DNA of 12,845 bases from DASSYK01 sp036258315. Lineage in GTDB: Bacteria; Actinomycetota; Thermoleophilia; Solirubrobacterales; 70-9. Made by a program: the position numbers and the translations under genes. The notes under the pieces are model-generated. The model worked only from the letters and a program-made list of their open reading frames with translations. It was not told the DNA's origin and did no database searches. Shown piece after piece: positions 1 to 6,129 of this stretch; the first letter of the stretch is position 1; every line of letters begins with the position of its first letter. The DNA is taken from assembly GCA_036258315.1 (NCBI GenBank), contig DATADX010000035.1, positions 1 through 12,845 of the forward strand. The letters run 5' to 3'.

Positions 1-1465
1 CGACGTCGCCCGCGTCCCCCTCGGGATTGAACATCGCGGCGCAGGTATCGGTCCCGTCGAGCACGTACTTCCCCCCCATCCCCTGCGCGGCGACCTCGAA
101 GTTCATGATCGCCGAGGAGTTGCCGTACTGGTCAACGCCGCCACCCTGGATCACGTTGCCGGAGACCGAGTAGGCGCCGATCACCTCCTCGATGAAGCCG
201 CGCGCCTGGAGCGCCCGCGACAGCGTCCGCGGATAGCCGGTGAACGCCGGCTGCAGGAACGCCCAGGCGATCCCGGTCGAGCCCTCGGCGTCGCCCAGGT
301 TGGCGATCGAGCCCTCGGGGAAGTTGGTCTCGACCGCGAAGTAGGCGCCGTCGTTGACCTTGTCGTTGCAGATCAGCGTCTGCGTGAACATCACCCAGAT
401 CGCGCCCTGCATCCCCGACGGCGTGCAGTTCATCGAGTGCCAGCCCCACGCCGACGAGCCCTCGAGGTCGAGCGCATAGTCGCCGTCGCCGCCGATCCGG
501 ACCTCGAACGGGGCGTGCATCACGAAGTCGCGCCGCGCCCGCGCCGGCAGCTGCTCCTTGTCGGCGAACGTGATGTCGAAGTTGGCGGCGGAGCGGTAGC
601 GGCCCGGAACGGTCATCTCGGAGATCCGCGACTTGAACGAGCGCCGCCCCTCCTCGATCACCTCGCGGCTGAACTGCTTGAAGCGGTCCACCCCCTCCTC
701 GAGCAGCACCCGCTCGACCGCGTCGCGGATCATGTGGCAGCCGGCCAGCCGCGTCCGCTCGTCGAGCAGGTAGTACATCGGCGCCCGCGTCTGCTTCGCG
801 CAGCGCGTCAGGTGCCACTGCGCCAGCTCGTCGCCCGCGCCGATCTTCATGCATGGCAGGTCGATCCCGTCGTCGAGCCGGTTGGTCGGGCCGACCGGGA
901 CGCCCCCCGCCGTCGACGCCCCGATGTCGAGCACGTGGGTCACCCCGCCGGCCCAAGCGATCAGCTCGCCCTCCCAGAAGATCGGCACGAACGTCTGCAC
1001 GTCGGCGTTGTGGACGTCGCCGATCGTCGGGTCGTTGTTGGCGAAGATGTCCCCCGGGCGGATCTCGGGATTCGTCTCGTAGTCGGAGCGGACCATGTAC
1101 TTGATCGCATCCGACATCGTGTGGACGTGGACGATGATCCCGGTCGAGAGCGCGATCGAGTCGCCCTCCGGCGTGTACAGCGCGAAGCAGAGCTCGCCGA
1201 GCTCGCGGACGATCGGGCTGGCCGAGATGTTGAGAGCCGTCTCCCGCGCTGAGACGAGACCACCTCTGAGCCGCGCGAACAGCTTCTCGTACCCGATCGG
1301 GTCGTCCTGCTTCAGCTCCAGCTCACCGGTCAGACCGGCATACGAGCCCGTCTCCGCGAACAGCCGATCGGATTCCTCGAGCATCTCCTTGACGGTCTTG
1401 CCGGCCCACCCGATCGGCCGCGGCTCCTTTCGCTCCAGCTCGCGTGTCGCGTCGACGATCGCCAT
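1..1465 (-). CDS. acxB: Acetone carboxylase alpha subunit-like protein (HyuB/hydantoinase B-oxoprolinase family), 3' end outside window
   Basis: The first 488 codons are present and the C-terminal part is cut by the left edge; known AcxB proteins are about 775 residues. It resembles AcxB of Xanthobacter far more than a generic hydantoinase B: the stretch from about residue 84 (PIV..GELCFALY) through STGIIVHVHTM, IFANNDPTIGDVH, PIFWEGELI and GGVTHVLD follows that protein closely. The Mn-binding residues known for AcxB (His, Asp, His) are conserved here as H152, D155 and H177 with identical spacing. In the family this subunit works with the ATP-using beta subunit and a small gamma subunit to carboxylate acetone to acetoacetate in the cytoplasm. 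The ATG overlaps the acxA stop (TGATG), and a strong GGGAGGGGA ribosome site lies just upstream inside acxA. The gamma gene would lie beyond the left edge. A related ketone carboxylase (for example for acetophenone or butanone) is possible; the substrate is not proven. Confidence 0.88.
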   Translation of the reverse strand, partial: MAIVDATRELERKEPRPIGWAGKTVKEMLEESDRLFAETGSYAGLTGELELKQDDPIGYEKLFARLRGGLVSARETALNISASPIVRELGELCFALYTPEGDSIALSTGIIVHVHTMSDAIKYMVRSDYETNPEIRPGDIFANNDPTIGDVHNADVQTFVPIFWEGELIAWAGGVTHVLDIGASTAGGVPVGPTNRLDDGIDLPCMKIGAGDELAQWHLTRCAKQTRAPMYYLLDERTRLAGCHMIRDAVERVLLEEGVDRFKQFSREVIEEGRRSFKSRISEMTVPGRYRSAANFDITFADKEQLPARARRDFVMHAPFEVRIGGDGDYALDLEGSSAWGWHSMNCTPSGMQGAIWVMFTQTLICNDKVNDGAYFAVETNFPEGSIANLGDAEGSTGIAWAFLQPAFTGYPRTLSRALQARGFIEEVIGAYSVSGNVIQGGGVDQYGNSSAIMNFEVAAQGMGGKYVLDGTDTCAAMFNPEGDAGDV

Positions 1466-3660
1466 CAGCGTCCCCTCCCGTCGTCGCCGGCCTCGGACGC
1501 GTCAGCGGAGGACCCGGGGTTCGCCGTGATGTGGAAGATCTGGTGCTCGTCGAGGCGCGCGCCGCGGCCCGGCGGGATCGCCAGCGTCGTCGCCACCGAC
1601 TCGACGATCGCGGGGCCCGTGATCTCGTGCCCCGCCTGCACCTCGGCCAGCTCGTAGATCGTGGTCTCCGTGAACCCCTCGCCCCAGTGGGCCGGCCTGC
1701 GGTCCTTCTCCGGCGGAGCCCCACCGGTCAGCTCGAGCTCGGGCAGCTCCGGCGTCTCGACCGGGACCGAGCCAGTCACGATCGCGTGCGTGATCAGGTA
1801 GCCGAGCTCCGGTGACCGAGCCGAGCGCGCGTAGACCTTTCCGTAGGCATCCTCGAAGGCGTCGATCAGAGCGTCGACGTGCTCGGCCTCCTCGAGCTCC
1901 ATGTGCGGCGAGACGATCTCGATGTCGTTCAGCTGACCGAAGTACTGCATCCTGACCGCGTGGCCGAACTCGATCCGGTCGCGCTCGATCCCCGACTTCG
2001 CGAACTCCTCGGCGACCTTCTCCTGCAGCCCGAGCCAGGCGCCGGTGACCATCATCCCGATCCCCGCCTTCTCCATCTCGTCCACCTCCACCCCGCCCGC
2101 GCCGATCGGCATGTCGATCGTCTGGTCGTAGCGGTACTCGAAGGGGGCGCAGGCGCAGCCGTATGCGGAGAAGCCGGCCGCCCAGGCGGGCACCAGCACG
2201 TCGCGGTACGGCACGTCGTCCGTGTAGCCCGCCACGTGCAGCGGCCCACCGCCGCCGTAGCAGAGCAGCGCGTAGTCGGCCGGCGAGTAGCCCTTGCCGA
2301 GGATCCGCCCGACGGCCTCGTTCTTGAGCGTCTGCTCGAACAGCGACACGACCCCGGCGGCGGCGTCCTCGGCCGACAGCCCGAGCGGCTTCGCCACCTG
2401 CCGCTCCACCTCCGCCCGGGCGCGCTCGGCGTCGAGCTTGATGTCGCCGCCGAGGAAGTAGTCGGGGTTGATCCGGCCGAGCACGAGGTTGAGGTCGGTG
2501 ACCGAGACGGTGTCGAGCTCGCCCCCCGGCCAGCAGACGCCGATCCGCGACCCGGCCGAGTCGGGTCCGAGCTCGGGCCGGTTCGAGTTCGGGTTGACCC
2601 GCACGAACGAGCCGGTGCCGGCGCCGACCGAGTCGATCTTCACGAGCGGCATCGCGAGCACGAAGCGCGCGATGTCCGGCGTCTGGGTGATCTCCGCGCG
2701 GCCGTCGGTGAGGATCGCGATGTCGAACGAGGTCCCGCCGATGTCGGTGCAGAGGACGTTCGGGAGCTCGAGGCGCCGGGCGAGCGCCCGCCCGCCGACC
2801 ACCCCGCCGATCGGCCCCGAGACCAGCGTCCTGGCCAGCTCCTTCGCCTCGATCGAGATCGTCCCGCCGTGCGAAGCCATCACGCGCAGCTCGAACCCGG
2901 CGTCGTTCTCCTTGGTCCGCTCGCGGACCGAGCGAAGCGTCTGCCGGCTGGGCTCGGCCGCGTAGGCCTCGATCAGCGTCGTGTTCAAGCGGGGAAGGTC
3001 ACGCCGCATCGGATACAGCTCGGAGGACAGGAAGACGGGGACGTCGCCGTTCAGGCCGCGCTCCGCCTTCAGCTCCTCGACGATCTCGCCCACCCTGATC
3101 TCGTGCTCGGCATTGCGGTAGCTGAACAGCAGCGAGACGCAGATCCCGGCTACCTGGGCATCGAGCAGGGCGGCGGCGGCCTCGCGGACGTCCTCCTCGC
3201 GCAGGGGCAGGATCTCGTCCCCGAACACATCGATCCGGCCGCGCACCCCCTTGACGCGCTCGCGCGGGACAAGCGGCGGGTTGTGGTGATGGGTGGCGAG
3301 GTGGAGCCGGTCGGAGTACGAGTAGCCGAGGTAGGTCTGGATCCCGCGCTCGATCCGCAGGTAGTCCTCCTGGCCGGCGCTGACGATCGCCCCGATCTCG
3401 AGCCCCTGCCGCGAGAGCAGCCGGTTCAGCATCGCCGTGCCGCTGAAGATCCCCGAGGCGAGCACCGGGAAGGTCTCGCCGGGCGAGCTCTGCCACTGCT
3501 CGAGGGCGTCGACGGCGGAGTCCATGAACCCCTTCGACTCGTCCTCGGGGGTGGTCTGCGCCTTGCCGACCACGAACGAGCCGGCATCGTCGACGATGAT
3601 CGTGTCAGTCATCGTGCCGCCGGCGTCGATCGCCAGCACCCTCGGATTGTGCTCGCTCAC
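1465..3660 (-). CDS. acxA: Acetone carboxylase beta subunit-like protein (HyuA/hydantoinase A-oxoprolinase family)
   Basis: This complete protein of 731 residues is close to the roughly 717 of Xanthobacter AcxA. It is the nucleotide-binding subunit that, in this family, uses ATP to activate bicarbonate and acetone and passes intermediates to the alpha subunit. Visible motifs are the actin-like phosphate loop IDAGGTMTDT (11-20), MASHGGTIS (261-269), SGPIGGVVGG (281-290), the second loop DIGGTSFD (306-313), VGAGTGS (345-351), GPDSAG (365-370), GKGYSPADY (455-463), CYGGGGPLH (467-475) and VPAWAAGFSAYGCA (490-503). The last two blocks are very close to AcxA and separate it from 5-oxoprolinase. 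The start is a GTG with a GAGGGG ribosome site ten bases upstream; no other start fits before the first motif. It overlaps acxB by one base and lies 106 bases after a STAS gene on the same strand. No key motif is missing. Acetophenone-type carboxylase remains an alternative. Confidence 0.9.
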   Translation of the reverse strand: MSEHNPRVLAIDAGGTMTDTIIVDDAGSFVVGKAQTTPEDESKGFMDSAVDALEQWQSSPGETFPVLASGIFSGTAMLNRLLSRQGLEIGAIVSAGQEDYLRIERGIQTYLGYSYSDRLHLATHHHNPPLVPRERVKGVRGRIDVFGDEILPLREEDVREAAAALLDAQVAGICVSLLFSYRNAEHEIRVGEIVEELKAERGLNGDVPVFLSSELYPMRRDLPRLNTTLIEAYAAEPSRQTLRSVRERTKENDAGFELRVMASHGGTISIEAKELARTLVSGPIGGVVGGRALARRLELPNVLCTDIGGTSFDIAILTDGRAEITQTPDIARFVLAMPLVKIDSVGAGTGSFVRVNPNSNRPELGPDSAGSRIGVCWPGGELDTVSVTDLNLVLGRINPDYFLGGDIKLDAERARAEVERQVAKPLGLSAEDAAAGVVSLFEQTLKNEAVGRILGKGYSPADYALLCYGGGGPLHVAGYTDDVPYRDVLVPAWAAGFSAYGCACAPFEYRYDQTIDMPIGAGGVEVDEMEKAGIGMMVTGAWLGLQEKVAEEFAKSGIERDRIEFGHAVRMQYFGQLNDIEIVSPHMELEEAEHVDALIDAFEDAYGKVYARSARSPELGYLITHAIVTGSVPVETPELPELELTGGAPPEKDRRPAHWGEGFTETTIYELAEVQAGHEITGPAIVESVATTLAIPPGRGARLDEHQIFHITANPGSSADASEAGDDGRGR
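1471..1479 (-). promoter_or_regulatory. Ribosome-binding site of acxB inside the acxA 3' end
   Basis: On the minus strand the purine run GGGAGGGGA ends five bases before the acxB ATG. It lies within the last codons of acxA. It decides the acxB start and, with the one-base stop/start overlap, suggests that acxB is translated by new ribosomes as well as by coupling, which would help equal subunit supply. Confidence 0.6.
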
Positions 3661-3742
3661 CGCTCGTCAGCCCCTCGGGGCCAATCCAGCGCGGCCGACA
3701 AGGCGGGCCTCTGCTGATCGCAGCGAGGATTGCGGGCTGGTC

Positions 3743-3763
3743 CGGTCGGCCACGGCCCGACCG
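3743..3763 (-). terminator. Hairpin between the STAS gene and acxA, possible weak terminator or processing site
   Basis: Three bases after the STAS stop codon the minus strand can fold into CGGTCGG / CCGACCG, a seven-pair stem with a seven-base loop. No T run follows. It could attenuate read-through from the STAS gene into acxA or act as an RNA-processing point. The rest of the 106-base gap (3661-3766) shows only the acxA ribosome site at 3671-3676 and no convincing promoter. Confidence 0.3.
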
Positions 3764-3766
3764 ATC

Positions 3767-4189
3767 TTAATCCGCGGCGACCGCCTCGAGAGCGTCCGAG
3801 CGGGTGGCGAACACCGGCACCCCCTGGTCCACACCGGAGATCTCGAGGACCCGCTGAACGCTCGGTCGCGGAGCCGCGATCACGAGGCACCCCCGTGTCG
3901 CCCGTCGGCCCGCGGGAGCCGCGCCATCCCGATCGGGCGCCGCGCCGTCCCGATCGCGCCCTTCGAAGAGCTTCGCCGCGACCAAGATCGCGCGCAGTCC
4001 GCTCGAGTCGACGAACGAGCAGCTGCTGAGGTCGACGACGACGCCGTGCACCTCCGTCGCCAGCTCCCGAAGCGCGGTCTCCAGCTGGTCGGCGGTGGCG
4101 AGGTCGAGCTCGCCGATCACCACGACCGACGGCGGCCTGCCGTTGGAGCGCTCCACGTCGATTCGGAACTCGCCGATGAAGTCGGTCAT
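3767..4189 (-). CDS. STAS-domain protein, anti-sigma factor antagonist (SpoIIAA/RsbV-like)
   Basis: This protein of 140 residues consists of a single STAS domain. Strand SVVVIGELDLATADQLE (21-37) and the loop VDLSSCSFVDSSGLRAIL (52-69) are typical. The serine that partner-switching kinases phosphorylate in SpoIIAA and RsbV corresponds to S62 in D-S-S-G-L. In the family the unphosphorylated form binds an anti-sigma kinase and frees a sigma factor. A hydrophilic insert (about 76-98) with two copies of RDGAAP sits between the helix after the loop and the next strand (CLVIAAP, 101-107), longer than in usual RsbV proteins. The ATG at 4189 was chosen because the domain begins right after it. In-frame starts at 4264 and 4282 would add a tail that looks unlike the family, and the one at 4282 abuts a promoter candidate. 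No anti-sigma kinase or sigma factor is in the window, so its partner is unknown. It lies upstream of acxA on the same strand. Confidence 0.8.
   Translation of the reverse strand: MTDFIGEFRIDVERSNGRPPSVVVIGELDLATADQLETALRELATEVHGVVVDLSSCSFVDSSGLRAILVAAKLFEGRDRDGAAPDRDGAAPAGRRATRGCLVIAAPRPSVQRVLEISGVDQGVPVFATRSDALEAVAAD
3918..3959. repeat. Two tandem 21-base units inside the STAS gene
   Basis: Units 3918-3938 and 3939-3959 share GCCGCGCC-TCCCGATCG and differ at only a few bases. The length is seven codons, so the reading frame is kept. On the minus strand it encodes the doubled peptide RDGAAPD / RDGAAPA in a surface insert of the STAS protein. It looks like a recent small duplication, possibly length-variable between strains. 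Confidence 0.7.
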
Positions 4190-4283
4190 GCGATCGCAGC
4201 GTTTGCAGTGCGCACTTCGAACCTTCCCCTCGAGGGCTTCGTGTCTGGATGTCCGTGCCTCCATCCGCGCCGGAGACACCATT

Positions 4284-4310
4284 CACGTAAAGCAGTACGC
4301 GCCCGGTCAA
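4284..4310 (-). promoter_or_regulatory. Candidate promoter of the STAS gene
   Basis: The minus strand carries TTGACC (4310-4305), a good -35 match, followed after 15 bases by TACGTG (4289-4284), a poor -10 with short spacing. A second AT-rich -10-like hexamer, TATATT, lies further upstream at 4338-4333 without a clear -35. Either would start transcription before the chosen ATG at 4189. The evidence is by eye only. Confidence 0.25.
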
Positions 4311-4391
4311 GCCCCTTGCGCGCTCACCGGGAAATATAGCCCTCAGTTCTCCCCACCTCCACCCTCCAGGTCCGCCGGTGTCGCAGATTCG

Positions 4392-4412
4392 GCCGGACCC
4401 GATCCGTCCGGC
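4392..4412. promoter_or_regulatory. Perfect inverted repeat in the divergent STAS/sulfatase intergenic region
   Basis: GCCGGAC, seven spacer bases, GTCCGGC: both seven-base arms are perfect. It lies in the 189-base gap (4283-4471) between divergent genes, about 60 bases before the sulfatase start. Its position suits an operator for a dimeric regulator or an RNA hairpin in a leader. Nothing identifies the protein that would bind. Apart from the promoter candidates I see no other structure in this gap and no short gene. Confidence 0.35.
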
Positions 4413-4456
4413 GGAAGCGGCTCCCGGCAGTCGCAGCTTCACCCCGGCCCACTCGT

Positions 4457-4462
4457 TACATT
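4457..4462 (+). promoter_or_regulatory. Candidate -10 element, possibly giving a leaderless sulfatase mRNA
   Basis: TACATT ends nine bases before the sulfatase ATG, and no purine-rich ribosome site is visible between them. A transcript starting at or near the ATG would be leaderless, which is common in actinobacteria. The corresponding -35 region (about 4434-4439) is a poor match, so this is tentative. Confidence 0.3.
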
Positions 4463-4471
4463 GGCCGATTC

Positions 4472-6091
4472 ATGCACGGCGCACGAGCCATCCGGTCGAG
4501 GCCGGCCGGCGCGGGGATGGTCGCCGCGCTGGCCGCGGCCGCGCTTGCTGCTGCGCTGCTCCAGGGCGGCGAGCGATCCGAGGCCGCTTCGGCGAAGCCG
4601 AACGTGATCGTGATCACCACCGACGATCAGACGGCGCGCGACATGATCGCGCTGCCGCAGACGCAGAACCTGATCGGAGCGGCAGGGGCGAGCTTCCCGA
4701 ACATGTTCGACTCCTATCCGCTCTGCTGCCCCTCCCGCGCGACCTACCTGAGCGGCCAGCACGCCCACAACCACGGCGTGCTCGGCAACACGGCCCCTGA
4801 CGGCGGTTACGCGCTGCTCAACGACAAGCAGACGGTTCCGGTCTGGATGCAGGCCGCCGGGTACCACACGATCCACATCGGCAAGATGCCGAACGGCTAC
4901 GCCGAGAAGGACCAGGCCTACGTGCCGCCGGGGTGGCGCCTGCCACAGGGCGAGTTCTACGGCTTCGTCCCCGATCCGCCCTCGGCGTACTTCGGGTTCA
5001 AGCTGAACGAGAACGGCCTCGTCAGGCAGCGCGGCGCCGCCGACTACCAGACCGACGTCTACGCCGAGCTGGCGAACTCGCGGATCGACCTCCATCAGGT
5101 CACCGAGCCGAACGAGCCCGTGTTCATGATGCTCCAGTTCTTCGCGCCCCACGACCCGGCGACGCCGGCCACCCGCCACCTCGGGGCGTTCTCGACGGCG
5201 CTGCTCCCAAGGGACAAGAGCTTCAACGAGAAGGACATCTCGGACAAGCCGGCGTGGCTGCGCGTCGTGAAGCGGATGGGCGGCGGCCTCGTCTCCAAGG
5301 TCCAGACGCGCTATCGCAACCGGCTCGCGTCGCTGCTCGCGGTCGACGAGGCCGTCAGCTCGCTCGTCGCCAACCTGCAATCGGAGGGGATCCTCGACAA
5401 CACCTACGTCATCTTCACCTCGGACAACGGCTTCATGCAGGGCCAGCACCGCCTGCATCAGGGCAAGTTCGTCGCCTACGACGCCTCGAGCAAGGTGCCG
5501 CTCCTGATCCGCGGGCCCGGGATCGCCGCGGGAACGGTCTCGAAGGCGCTCGTCTCCAACGTCGACCTCGTTCCGACGATCCTCGACATCGCCGGCGCCT
5601 CCCCCGGCGTCACCCAGGACGGCCGCTCGCTGCTTCGCTTCGCCAGGAATCCCGCCGAGCGGACCCGCCGCCCGATCCTGCTCGAGACGGGGCGCCCGAT
5701 CGCGCTCGCCGATCCCGCCAGCGCCGCCGGTGGCAAGTCGTCTCGCAAGAAGAGCTCGATCTACGTCAAGAACCTCGATCTCGACCGCACGGCGCAGCTT
5801 TCCGGGCGAGTCATCAAGCCGCCGAAGTACCGCGCGATCCGGACCGGCCGTTACCTCCTGATCAAGTACTCCGACGGGGGCCGCGAGCTCTACGACATCA
5901 AGGTCGACCCGCTCCAGCTCGACTCCGTCTACAAGAGCGGCCGCTACCGGGCGATCAAGAAGTACCTGCTGAAGAAGCTCGCCGCGCTCACCCCCTGCGT
6001 CGGCCCCTCCTGCTACCCGGAGATCGACAAGCCGCCGAAACCGCTGCCCCCGAAGCGAGCGAGGAAGAAGGGCAAGAAGCCGAGCGGCTAG
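4472..6091 (+). CDS. Secreted sulfatase (type I, formylglycine-dependent)
   Basis: This protein of 539 residues has an N-terminal signal peptide: basic start, hydrophobic stretch about 16-31 (MVAALAAAALAAALL) and likely cleavage near 38-41. The mature part begins NVIVITTDDQ, with the metal-binding pair D51-D52. The sulfatase signature is C85-C-P-S-R89; C85 would be converted to formylglycine. Other family motifs are HIGKMPN (135-141), APHDPATP (225-232), TSDNGF (316-321; D318 and N319 bind metal) and K332 in HQGKF, followed by VPLLIRGPG (342-350). It should hydrolyse sulfate esters outside the membrane; the substrate cannot be read from sequence. A cysteine pair (C509, C514) and a Lys/Pro-rich tail (520-538) end the protein and could bind anionic cell-wall or polysaccharide surfaces. 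The modifying enzyme is not in the window. A 38-base gap with a palindrome separates it from the next gene, so it may be its own unit. Confidence 0.9.
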   Translation: MHGARAIRSRPAGAGMVAALAAAALAAALLQGGERSEAASAKPNVIVITTDDQTARDMIALPQTQNLIGAAGASFPNMFDSYPLCCPSRATYLSGQHAHNHGVLGNTAPDGGYALLNDKQTVPVWMQAAGYHTIHIGKMPNGYAEKDQAYVPPGWRLPQGEFYGFVPDPPSAYFGFKLNENGLVRQRGAADYQTDVYAELANSRIDLHQVTEPNEPVFMMLQFFAPHDPATPATRHLGAFSTALLPRDKSFNEKDISDKPAWLRVVKRMGGGLVSKVQTRYRNRLASLLAVDEAVSSLVANLQSEGILDNTYVIFTSDNGFMQGQHRLHQGKFVAYDASSKVPLLIRGPGIAAGTVSKALVSNVDLVPTILDIAGASPGVTQDGRSLLRFARNPAERTRRPILLETGRPIALADPASAAGGKSSRKKSSIYVKNLDLDRTAQLSGRVIKPPKYRAIRTGRYLLIKYSDGGRELYDIKVDPLQLDSVYKSGRYRAIKKYLLKKLAALTPCVGPSCYPEIDKPPKPLPPKRARKKGKKPSG

Positions 6092-6101
6092 CGCTAGCCG
6101 C
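6084..6101 (+). terminator. Perfect 18-base palindrome containing the sulfatase stop codon
   Basis: GCGGCTAGCGCTAGCCGC is a perfect palindrome; the sulfatase TAG is at 6089-6091. As RNA it could form a hairpin with a minimal loop, but no T run follows, so termination would be of the actinobacterial U-less kind at best. It may equally be a duplex DNA site. It contains two copies of CTAG, a tetramer usually scarce in bacterial genomes. Confidence 0.35.
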
Positions 6102-6129
6102 CCGTTGCCGCCGGGTAGGGTCCGCGCGG

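Noticed and set aside
1879..3717. A 612-codon open frame on the plus strand opposite acxA
   Set aside because: Its protein is rich in Arg, Val, Asp, His and Leu without motifs and is the mirror of a strongly G/C-third-position gene. acxA on the minus strand has full family motifs.
3661..3766. Riboswitch or long structured leader before acxA
   Set aside because: Only a single short hairpin and a ribosome site are visible in 106 bases; no known aptamer pattern was recognised.
4933..6129. Upstream in-frame extension of the CoA-transferase through the sulfatase gene
   Set aside because: The extra sequence is a shifted-frame reading of the sulfatase with Arg/Ala/Pro-rich composition. The ATG at 6130 has a ribosome site and begins the family-like protein.
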